Position numbers and translations under genes: made by a program | From: an uncultured Alistipes sp. | Lineage (GTDB): Bacteria > Bacteroidota > Bacteroidia > Bacteroidales > Rikenellaceae | Direction of reading: 5' to 3' | Assembly: GCA_900768045.1 (NCBI GenBank) | Contig: CAAGBL010000104.1 | Coordinates: forward strand, 62,001 to 126,000 | Length of the DNA: 64,000 bases | Part shown: piece after piece, positions 17,137 through 24,096 of the stretch | How positions within the stretch are numbered: position 1 is the first letter of the stretch | Layout of the letters: each line of letters opens with the position of its first letter | Notes under the pieces: model-generated | The model's input: only the letters and a program-made list of their open reading frames with translations | Databases searched by the model: none | What the model was told of the DNA's origin: nothing

Positions 17137-18263
17137 TAGGCGTTGATCATCATTGGCATCAACAACATCAACACCTCTGATGCACGCTTATCGTCGTACA
17201 CAGGCTTGAAGACACCTGCACGTGTTGAGTCAGCAAGCTCAATAACAACGGTTGGAGTGTCGATGTTTGAGAGAATCTCAACAAGGAATGTCGACTTGAA
17301 GCCAATAGTTACGGGGTTACCCTCGTAGCTGCATGAGATAGTCTCGTTAGCAGATACTGAGAAGTCGATATCCTGTGCTGCAAGGCTAATCTTGTTGCCA
17401 CCGATATCCATGCGGATAAGGTTTGTTGTTGGGTTAGAACATACTGCAACACGCTTGATGCCATTCACAAGCTCTACACGGTCTACAAGCACCTTGTTAG
17501 GGTTAGCTGTAGGGATTACAGCGTTGTAGTTAGGATAGTTACCCTCGATAAGGCGGCATACGAGCTTATGGTTCGAGAGCTGGAAGATAACATTCTTAGC
17601 GTCGAACATGATGCGCACAGGAGCGCTCTCCTTCACGAGCATACCCTTGAGCAAGTTAGCTGGCTTCTTAGGTAAGATGAACGAAGCGTTGAAGTCAACA
17701 TCTACGCACTCAGCCATTGAGCGCACAAGCTTATGAGCGTCGGTAGCCACGAATGTTACCTTACCCTCCTCGAAGTTGAAGTAGACACCATTCATCACTG
17801 GGCGGAGCTCGTCATCAGCAGTAGCGAAGATAGTCTTGTTGATGCCTGCGATAAGCATATCTACGTCCATGAGTATCTCCTTGTGCTCGGCACCTACGCC
17901 CTGCACTGCTGGGTAGCTAACGGCGCTTGCACCAGGGATAGAGAGTGAGCCGCTTGCCCACTTAACCTTAATCTCCCATGTTGTGTCGTTAACGTCGAAC
18001 TCAAGAGGCATCTCTGGGAACTCCTTGAGTGAGTCGAGCATAAGCTTTGCTGGCGCTGCAATCACACCCTCACGCACTACGTTATCCACCTGAAGATGAC
18101 CTACAAGTGTTGTCTCGAGGTCAGAGGTAGTAACGGTTAGGTCACCGTCCTTGAGCTCAAGGAGGAAGTAGTCGAGAATTGGAAGTGTGTTTTTGTTGCT
18201 AATTGCCTTACCTGTTGTTGCAAGCAACGATAGAAGCGCTGAGCTTGATACTGTAAATTTCAT
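17136..18263 (-). CDS. dnaN: DNA polymerase III beta sliding clamp
   Basis: 375 residues forming the ring that holds polymerase III on DNA. Three repeated clamp domains of about 120-125 residues are visible: domain 1 from MKFTVSSSALLSLLATTGKA, domain 2 from about residue 130, domain 3 from about 250, ending in the typical hydrophobic tail LMLLMPMMINA, where the family ends in PMR/PMM-type motifs that line the protein-binding pocket. There is no dnaA or recF beside it, so this is not at a classical oriC neighbourhood. The nucleoside phosphorylase gene lies 49 bases upstream on the same strand. The stop codon is followed directly by element A3. Confidence 0.96.
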   Translation of the reverse strand: MKFTVSSSALLSLLATTGKAISNKNTLPILDYFLLELKDGDLTVTTSDLETTLVGHLQVDNVVREGVIAAPAKLMLDSLKEFPEMPLEFDVNDTTWEIKVKWASGSLSIPGASAVSYPAVQGVGAEHKEILMDVDMLIAGINKTIFATADDELRPVMNGVYFNFEEGKVTFVATDAHKLVRSMAECVDVDFNASFILPKKPANLLKGMLVKESAPVRIMFDAKNVIFQLSNHKLVCRLIEGNYPNYNAVIPTANPNKVLVDRVELVNGIKRVAVCSNPTTNLIRMDIGGNKISLAAQDIDFSVSANETISCSYEGNPVTIGFKSTFLVEILSNIDTPTVVIELADSTRAGVFKPVYDDKRASEVLMLLMPMMINA

Positions 18264-18312
18264 AGTTGTTAGTTTTTATTTTTGTTATTATTTTGTTTCT
18301 TAATGGGTTGCA

Positions 18313-19188
18313 TTACAATTCTGCCAACTTATTAAGTGCCATTTCAATCATCTTGCGAACAAATGGCTTGTAGTCAGTACATGCGTCCTTGGCTACACGC
18401 TGGGCAATGATTGTGCAGATTGTTGCGGCACGGTGGCCCATAAGGGCAGCGAGGCCAGCGAGGGCTGAGCCCTCCATCTCGAAGTTGGTGATGCGGCGGC
18501 CCTCAAACTCAAACGCCTCAATCTTCTCGTTAAGCTTTAGGTCGTGAGGCTCAAGGCGCACATGGCGGCCCTGGGGTGCATAGAAGCCTGGGGCAGCGAT
18601 AGTAATACCCTCACGCACTGAGTCCTTGAAGTGGTCGAAAAGCTCCTGCGACGCATTCACGAAGTATGGCGCTGGGAGCTTTGAGTACCATGCGGTATGC
18701 TCCTCGAAGGCCTTCTCAAGTGCAAGGTCGCACACCGAGTCACGACCAGCGTAGTATGACAATAGGCCATCGAAGCCGAGCGATGTGCGAGCAAAGACAA
18801 CCTCGCCCACCTCAATATCTCGCTGAATAGCTCCCGACGTACCAAGGCGCACGAGCGTAAGCTGGCGGAACTCAGGCTTTACCTGACGAGTCTCGAAGTC
18901 GATATTTGCCAAGGCATCGAGCTCGGTTACGCAGATGTCGATATTTCCGATACCGATACCTGTTGACATTACTGTCATGCGCTTGCCCTTATACGTACCT
19001 GTCACGGTCAGGAACTCACGGTTAGCTACTTCGCACTCCTTCTCTTCGAAATACTCGGCAATCATAGCTACACGCCCTGGGTCGCCCACCAAGATAACGA
19101 TGTCGGCGAGTTGCTCAGGCTTCAAATGGAGATGAAAAATAGAGCCATCTGCATTGATTATCAGCTCAGAAGAGGGTATCGTTCTCAT
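18313..19188 (-). CDS. Nucleoside phosphorylase, PNP/UDP family (uridine phosphorylase-like)
   Basis: 291 residues. The phosphate-binding start VILVGDPGRV, the MSTGIGIGNIDICVTEL segment, LVRLGTSGAIQRDIEVGEVV and the late NFEMEGSALAGLAALMGHRA (with the Glu that binds the ribose) are all family signatures. It splits nucleosides with phosphate to base and (deoxy)ribose-1-phosphate. The overall layout is nearest uridine phosphorylase, but pyrimidine versus purine preference is not certain from motifs alone. It is transcribed towards dnaN and divergently from the phosphohexomutase gene; the 108-base gap between the two divergent genes must hold both promoters. Confidence 0.88.
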   Translation of the reverse strand: MRTIPSSELIINADGSIFHLHLKPEQLADIVILVGDPGRVAMIAEYFEEKECEVANREFLTVTGTYKGKRMTVMSTGIGIGNIDICVTELDALANIDFETRQVKPEFRQLTLVRLGTSGAIQRDIEVGEVVFARTSLGFDGLLSYYAGRDSVCDLALEKAFEEHTAWYSKLPAPYFVNASQELFDHFKDSVREGITIAAPGFYAPQGRHVRLEPHDLKLNEKIEAFEFEGRRITNFEMEGSALAGLAALMGHRAATICTIIAQRVAKDACTDYKPFVRKMIEMALNKLAEL

Positions 19189-19239
19189 ATCTTGAAATAA
19201 TTTATCTACAATTTATTTTTAATATTCGTGTAAAATTAA

Positions 19240-19247
19240 TAATTTTG
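19240..19247 (+). promoter_or_regulatory. Candidate -7 box for the phosphohexomutase gene
   Basis: TAATTTTG fits TAnnTTTG and lies 49 bases before the ATG at 19297. The -33 region is T-rich without a good TTTG, so the call is weak. Confidence 0.4.
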
Positions 19248-19296
19248 TCAGAAATAGCAAAACTTTTACGTCAATTTTTACTAACAAAATACAAAT

Positions 19297-20688
19297 ATGA
19301 CACTCATTAAGTCGATTTCTGGTATTCGTGGCACTATTGGTGGCCACACCGCCGACAACCTAACACCCATCGATGTTGTCAAGTTCACAACAGCCTATGC
19401 ACGTCTTATCAAAGATAAGAATCCTGGCAAGCGCATCACCGTTGTTGTTGGTCGTGATGCCCGCATCTCAGGCTCTATGGTCGACTCGTTGGTCGAGGGA
19501 ACACTCCTTGGCACTGGTGTTGACGTTATCAACGTAGGCCTCTGCACCACCCCAGGTACGGAGATGGCTGTAATCACACATAAGGCAGATGGTGGTATCA
19601 TCATCACAGCGTCGCACAACCCACGTCAGTGGAACGCCCTCAAGCTTTTGAACGAGCGTGGCGAGTTCCTCGACGATGCCGAGGGCAAGCAGGTGTTGGC
19701 AATGGCCGAAGATAACGACTTTAGCTATCCTACTATCGACCATATTGGCAAGGTTGTACTTCGTGAGGACTTCAACCGCAAGCACATTGAGCAGGTGTTG
19801 GCCCTCAAGCTTGTAGATGTGGAGGCAGTACGCAAGCGCAAGTTCAAGGTTGTTGTTGATGCCGTGAACTCTGTGGGTGGCGTAGTTATCCCTGAGCTCC
19901 TGCGTGAGCTTGGCTGCGAGGTTGTTGAGCTTAATTGCGAGCCTACTGGCGAGTTTGCCCACAACCCTGAGCCACTCCCCGAAAACCTCACAGAGATATC
20001 GGAGGTTATCCGTCGTGAGGGTGCCGACCTTGGCGTGGTTGTTGACCCCGATGTCGACCGCTTGGCATTCGTAATGGAGAATGGCGAGATGTTTGTTGAG
20101 GAGTATACATTGGTGGCTGTTGCCGACTACGTGTTGCGCCACACCAAGGGCAACACCGTGTCGAACCTATCATCGTCACGAGCACTTAGCGACATCACTC
20201 ATCGCTACGAGGGTTGCGAGTATGCGGCTGCCGCTGTGGGCGAGGTAAATGTGGTCAAGAAGATGAAGGACACAGGCGCTGTTATCGGCGGCGAGGGCAA
20301 TGGTGGTGTTATCTACCCTGAGCTCCACTATGGTCGTGATGCGTTGGTGGGCGTTGCTCTCTTTTTGACCTATTTTGCAGGCATGGATTTGACCATGTCG
20401 GAGCTTCGTAAGACATACCCTGCATACTTCGCTTCCAAGAACAAGATTGAGCTTACGCCAGAGATTAACGTAGATAAGATTTTGGCAGCCGTAAAGAGCA
20501 AATACTCAGGCGAGAAGGTTAACGATATTGACGGCGTAAAGATTGATTTTGCCGATAGTTGGGTACACCTTCGTAAGTCGAACACCGAGCCTATCATTCG
20601 CATCTACACCGAGGCACACACCATGGCAGAGGCAGATGAGTTGGCAAAGCGCTTCATTTCCGAAATTGACCAAATTTGCAAGCAGTAA
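19297..20688 (+). CDS. Phosphohexomutase (phosphoglucosamine/phosphomannomutase family)
   Basis: 463 residues of the alpha-D-phosphohexomutase superfamily. The active-site loop is ITASHNP with the phosphorylated Ser106; the metal-binding loop is VVVDPDVDRLAF; the sugar-binding loop is GGEGNGGVIYP; the phosphate-binding loop near the C terminus is RKSNTEPIIRIYTEA. It interconverts 6-phospho and 1-phospho sugars. In Bacteroidota this branch is most often annotated as GlmM (glucosamine), but motifs do not exclude mannose or glucose. It has its own promoter region and ends at a bidirectional terminator facing the purine permease. Confidence 0.9.
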   Translation: MTLIKSISGIRGTIGGHTADNLTPIDVVKFTTAYARLIKDKNPGKRITVVVGRDARISGSMVDSLVEGTLLGTGVDVINVGLCTTPGTEMAVITHKADGGIIITASHNPRQWNALKLLNERGEFLDDAEGKQVLAMAEDNDFSYPTIDHIGKVVLREDFNRKHIEQVLALKLVDVEAVRKRKFKVVVDAVNSVGGVVIPELLRELGCEVVELNCEPTGEFAHNPEPLPENLTEISEVIRREGADLGVVVDPDVDRLAFVMENGEMFVEEYTLVAVADYVLRHTKGNTVSNLSSSRALSDITHRYEGCEYAAAAVGEVNVVKKMKDTGAVIGGEGNGGVIYPELHYGRDALVGVALFLTYFAGMDLTMSELRKTYPAYFASKNKIELTPEINVDKILAAVKSKYSGEKVNDIDGVKIDFADSWVHLRKSNTEPIIRIYTEAHTMAEADELAKRFISEIDQICKQ

Positions 20689-20708
20689 ATCTGCCCAAGA
20701 TAGATAAC

Positions 20709-20744
20709 AATAAAGGCGACCATTAGATGATGGTCGCCTTTATT
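20709..20744. terminator. Bidirectional terminator between phosphohexomutase and permease genes
   Basis: AATAAAGGCGACCAT pairs perfectly with ATGGTCGCCTTTATT over a six-base loop. It serves the convergent genes on both strands. Confidence 0.9.
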
Positions 20745-20763
20745 GCTATATGCTGTGATGTGT

Positions 20764-22056
20764 TTATATGAAGATATACTTCAAAACAAACAACAGGGCA
20801 AGGATATACATTGTAGTAGATATCTTCTTATATCTACCACTCATAACATTTATCACCACATAGGCTATCATGCCAAGCAATATGCCATTAGATATAGAGT
20901 AGGTGAATGGCATCATAATAACGCATATAAAGGCTGGAATGGCCTCGGTAAAGTCGTGCCACTGAATCTTGGCAACAGGCTCAAGCATCAACAATCCCAC
21001 GATGATAAGCGCTGGGGCTGTAGCAGCAGCGGGGATAGAGAGGAAGAGTGGCGAGAAGAAGAGAGCTATTGCAAAGCATACCGCCACAGAGAATGCAGTA
21101 AGACCCGAGCGACCACCCTGCGCAACACCTGCGGCACTCTCGATATATGTAGTGGTAGTAGACGTTCCGAGCACAGAGCCAGCAGTTGTTGCTATGGCAT
21201 CTGCCATAAAGGCCTGCTTGATGCGGTAGATTTTTCCATCTCTATCAATCATATTTGCCTTTGTACACACGCCCACAAGAGTACCCACCGTGTCGAACAT
21301 ATCTATAAATAGGAATGTTAGCACCACAACAAGCATGTCGAGTGTAAAGATATTCTCGAACTCGAACTTACAGAAAATGGGGGCTATAGACTCAGGGTGC
21401 GACACGACGCCTTTGAACTCCGTAACACCCATAAACACACCTATTATCATCGTAATAAGAATGCCTATAAGGATTGAGCCAGGAACATTACGCATATAGA
21501 GCAGGCTCGTGATAATCAAGCCTATAAGAGCTAATAGTGCAGAACCAGAGGTGATATCTCCAAGCGCTACTAACGTGGCATCGTCATGTATCACCACACC
21601 CGCACTACTAAGGCCAATAAAGGCTATAAATAGACCTATGCCCGCACCAATAGCATTGCGCAAACTCTGAGGTATTGCATTTACGATAGCCTCACGAATA
21701 TTACCAAGCGTAAGCAGTATGAAGATTATACCCTCGATAAAGACTGCCGTCAGGGCAAACTGCCACGAATATCCCATACCAAGACATACGCTATATACAA
21801 AAAAGGCATTAAGACCCATGCCTGGCGCAAGGCCAAAGGGCAGCTTACCCAGAAATGCCATAGCAAGACATCCAATGATTGCAGCGAGCGTTGTCGAGGT
21901 GAATACGGCGCCACTGGGCATTCCATCTAAGAGTCCAAACATCGTAGGATTTACGGCGAGGATATACGACATGGTGAGGAACGTTGTAATTCCCGCCACA
22001 ATCTCTCGGCGAATGGTGGTCTTCGTGTGATCAAAACCAAAGAGTCTCTTCAACAT
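20764..22056 (-). CDS. Purine permease, AzgA-type (NCS2/nucleobase-cation symporter)
   Basis: 430 residues with about 12-14 hydrophobic segments. Signatures of the AzgA branch are TTFLTMSYILAVNP near the start, FGLAPGMGLNAFFVY, FLFIDMFDTVGTLVGV and ATTAGSVLGTSTTTTYIESAAG. Such transporters take up guanine, hypoxanthine or adenine with protons. It is monocistronic, convergent with the phosphohexomutase gene and divergent from the M20 peptidase gene. The roughly 90-base leader contains one modest hairpin (see the leader entry); I do not see a purine riboswitch. Confidence 0.93.
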   Translation of the reverse strand: MLKRLFGFDHTKTTIRREIVAGITTFLTMSYILAVNPTMFGLLDGMPSGAVFTSTTLAAIIGCLAMAFLGKLPFGLAPGMGLNAFFVYSVCLGMGYSWQFALTAVFIEGIIFILLTLGNIREAIVNAIPQSLRNAIGAGIGLFIAFIGLSSAGVVIHDDATLVALGDITSGSALLALIGLIITSLLYMRNVPGSILIGILITMIIGVFMGVTEFKGVVSHPESIAPIFCKFEFENIFTLDMLVVVLTFLFIDMFDTVGTLVGVCTKANMIDRDGKIYRIKQAFMADAIATTAGSVLGTSTTTTYIESAAGVAQGGRSGLTAFSVAVCFAIALFFSPLFLSIPAAATAPALIIVGLLMLEPVAKIQWHDFTEAIPAFICVIMMPFTYSISNGILLGMIAYVVINVMSGRYKKISTTMYILALLFVLKYIFI

Positions 22057-22066
22057 ACGTTATTTA

Positions 22067-22154
22067 ATTTATAGGCTTCTGTTAAATCTATCTTACGAAG
22101 GCCGTGTTGTTGGCACCGCTTTTGACCTTCTGATAGCATATTAGTAACAAAGAT
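22067..22154 (-). promoter_or_regulatory. -7 box and short hairpin leader of the purine permease gene
   Basis: On the minus strand TATCTTTG (22154-22147) is a full -7 box; no TTTG is seen at the -33 distance. The transcript would start with about 90 bases holding GAAGGTC pairing with GGCCTTC. This is not a recognisable purine, xanthine or preQ1 riboswitch. The box is sound; a regulatory role for the hairpin is a guess. Confidence 0.45.
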
Positions 22155-22194
22155 AGTTATAATTATTTATATTTTTGAGATAGTCGATAAAATC

Positions 22195-22225
22195 TTGCAA
22201 ATACCACCATTTTTTTTTAACTTTG
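22195..22225 (+). promoter_or_regulatory. Promoter for the M20 peptidase gene
   Basis: TAACTTTG at 22218-22225 with TTG at 22195-22197, 20 bases upstream. Transcription would start about 45 bases before the ATG. Confidence 0.7.
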
Positions 22226-22277
22226 CAAAACGAGCACTTGTGGCTTAACATTAAAAAACCTTAAAACATCAGATACT

Positions 22278-23645
22278 ATGAAACAAGCAACAGAGTACAT
22301 CAAGCAGAACAGAGAGCGCTTCCTCGAGGAGCTTTTCGACCTTCTTCGCATACCATCAATCAGCGCACAGCCATCACTCCACAAGCAGGACATGGTGCGC
22401 TGCGCTGAGTGGTTGGCACAGTCGTTGGTTAAGGCGGGTGCTGACAGCGCCGAGGTGCTTCCTACCGAGGGCAACCCAGTAGTATATGCCGAGAAGATTA
22501 TCGATCCTAAGGCAAAGACCGTATTGGTTTATGGTCACTACGACGTTATGCCCGAAGATCCTATCGACGAGTGGAAGACCAACCCATTCGAGCCAGAGAT
22601 CAAGGAGGGCAGAATCTGGTGTCGTGGTGCTGACGACGACAAGGGCCAGCTCTTCATGCACGCCAAGGCTTTCGAGGCGATGGTAGCTACCGACACCCTC
22701 CCATGCAACGTTAAGTTCATGCTCGAGGGCGAGGAGGAGATTGGCTCGCCAAGCTTGTATAAGTTCTGCGCCGAGAATAAGAAGAAGCTCAAGGCAGATA
22801 TCATTCTCGTTTCAGATACATCTATGATTGGTCTTGATTGTCCTACCATTACTGCTGGTTTGCGTGGCTTGACATATATGCAGGTTGAGGTAACTGGCCC
22901 AGATAAGGATCTCCACTCAGGCCTATTCGGTGGTGCTGTAGCTAACCCTGCCAACGTTCTTGCTAAGCTCATCGCAGAGCTTACCGACGAGTTTGGCCGT
23001 GTTACTATCCCTGGCTTCTACGACGACGTGCGCATCCTTAGCGATGCTGAGCGCAAGGCGTTGAACAAGGCTCCATTCTCATTGGACGAGTACAAGAAGG
23101 CTCTCTCGCTTGGCGACGTAGCGGGCGAGGTTGACTATACCACAATGGAGCGCACAGGTATCCGCCCATCGCTCGACGTAAACGGCATCTGGAGCGGCTA
23201 CACTGGCGAGGGTACAAAGACTGTTATCCCATCAAAGGCTTATGCTAAGATCTCTATGCGCTTGGTACCTAACCAGGACTTCAAGAAGATTGCTAAGCTC
23301 TTCGAGAAGCACTTCCGCCGCATCGCCCCTAAGAGCGTGAAGGTTGATGTTAAGTTCTTGCACGGTGGCGCTCCTTACGTATCTCCTACCGACCTGCCAG
23401 CATACAAGGCTGCGGAGAAGGCTGTTGAGACAACGTTTGGTGTTAAGCCATTGCCATTCTACTCTGGCGGCTCTATTCCTATCATCTCGGGCTTCGAGAA
23501 TATCCTCGGCATCAAGTCTATCTTGCTCGGCTTCGGTCTTTCAAAGGACGCTATCCACTCTCCTAACGAGAGCTACGGCCTCGACCAGTTCGACAAGGGC
23601 CTTGAGACTTTGCCATACTTCTACAAGTATTTCGCAGAGAACTAA
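22278..23645 (+). CDS. M20 family metallopeptidase (dipeptidase type)
   Basis: 455 residues. Zinc ligands are visible in VYGHYDVMP (His and Asp), WCRGADDDKGQ (bridging Asp) and MLEGEEEIGSP (catalytic and ligand Glu); a late His appears in DAIHSPNE. The dimerisation insert (about residues 185-340, starting MQVEVTGPDKDLHSG) is complete. The DDDKG and LHSGLFGG patterns place it with the CNDP/PepV-like dipeptidases that act in the cytosol on small peptides. It has its own promoter and terminator and is monocistronic. With DPP-IV at the window start it fits an organism that uses peptides. Confidence 0.92.
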   Translation: MKQATEYIKQNRERFLEELFDLLRIPSISAQPSLHKQDMVRCAEWLAQSLVKAGADSAEVLPTEGNPVVYAEKIIDPKAKTVLVYGHYDVMPEDPIDEWKTNPFEPEIKEGRIWCRGADDDKGQLFMHAKAFEAMVATDTLPCNVKFMLEGEEEIGSPSLYKFCAENKKKLKADIILVSDTSMIGLDCPTITAGLRGLTYMQVEVTGPDKDLHSGLFGGAVANPANVLAKLIAELTDEFGRVTIPGFYDDVRILSDAERKALNKAPFSLDEYKKALSLGDVAGEVDYTTMERTGIRPSLDVNGIWSGYTGEGTKTVIPSKAYAKISMRLVPNQDFKKIAKLFEKHFRRIAPKSVKVDVKFLHGGAPYVSPTDLPAYKAAEKAVETTFGVKPLPFYSGGSIPIISGFENILGIKSILLGFGLSKDAIHSPNESYGLDQFDKGLETLPYFYKYFAEN

Positions 23646-23663
23646 TCGCAAAAATATTCTTAG

Positions 23664-23697
23664 AAAAGAAGCACCCTTTCGGGGTGCTTCTTTTTTT
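23664..23697 (+). terminator. Rho-independent terminator after the M20 peptidase gene
   Basis: AAAAGAAGCACCC pairs with GGGTGCTTCTTTT over a short loop, followed by a run of T. Confidence 0.92.
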
Positions 23698-23733
23698 GTG
23701 TGGAGTGTGTAGCGTGCTTCGCACGAGATTAAT

Positions 23734-23945
23734 TAGGGAGTTTAGGGAGATTAGGACGATAGGACGATAGGACGAAAGGGACGAAAGATTAATAGGGTTG
23801 GTAGGGTCGATAGGGGCGCTTCGCTTGATAGGAGCGCTACGCTTGATAGGGTCGATGAGTCGAGGGTATCACTTCCCTATTTTCCCCATCTTCCCCATCT
23901 TCCCTATTTCCCCTATTTTCCCTATTATCCCTATGCCCTGCCCAC
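23734..23945. repeat. Long purine-rich/pyrimidine-rich palindrome before element A4
   Basis: The left half is built of AGGGAGATTAGGACGATAGG-type purine units, the middle repeats GCGCTTCGCTTGATAGG / GCGCTACGCTTGATAGG, and the right half is CTTCCCTATTTTCCCC-type pyrimidine units, so the halves can pair imperfectly over about 200 bases. No gene is visible from the M20 terminator to the receptor stop at 24094. Confidence 0.8.
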
Positions 23946-23965
23946 CTAACTAAGCACCACCACCC

Positions 23966-24096
23966 TAATTTGTTGTCAGAAGGGTGCCGAGTGCTACACT
24001 CGGCAAAAATGCCACCGATGGGTAGTACTTGACGTACGTCCCATTGGTGGCATTTTTTGTTAGGGGACGCAATCGACCCCTTATCACAACAAATTA
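23966..24096. repeat. Cloverleaf palindrome, element A4 (after the outer-membrane receptor gene)
   Basis: Perfect 11-base outer arms TAATTTGTTGT and ACAACAAATTA; the last TTA is the receptor stop codon on the minus strand. Boxes GTCAGAAGGG and CCCTTATCAC are intact. The left arm is the perfect hairpin GCCGAGTG-CTA-CACTCGGC; the centre pairs GCCACCGATGGG with CCCATTGGTGGC, loop TTGAC, flanked by A and T runs; the right arm has AGGGG..CCCCT. With the A/T runs it could also end transcription in both directions. Confidence 0.9.

Noticed and set aside
22057..22154. Purine riboswitch before the permease gene
   Set aside because: The conserved core of purine, xanthine and preQ1 riboswitches is not found; only one modest hairpin is present.
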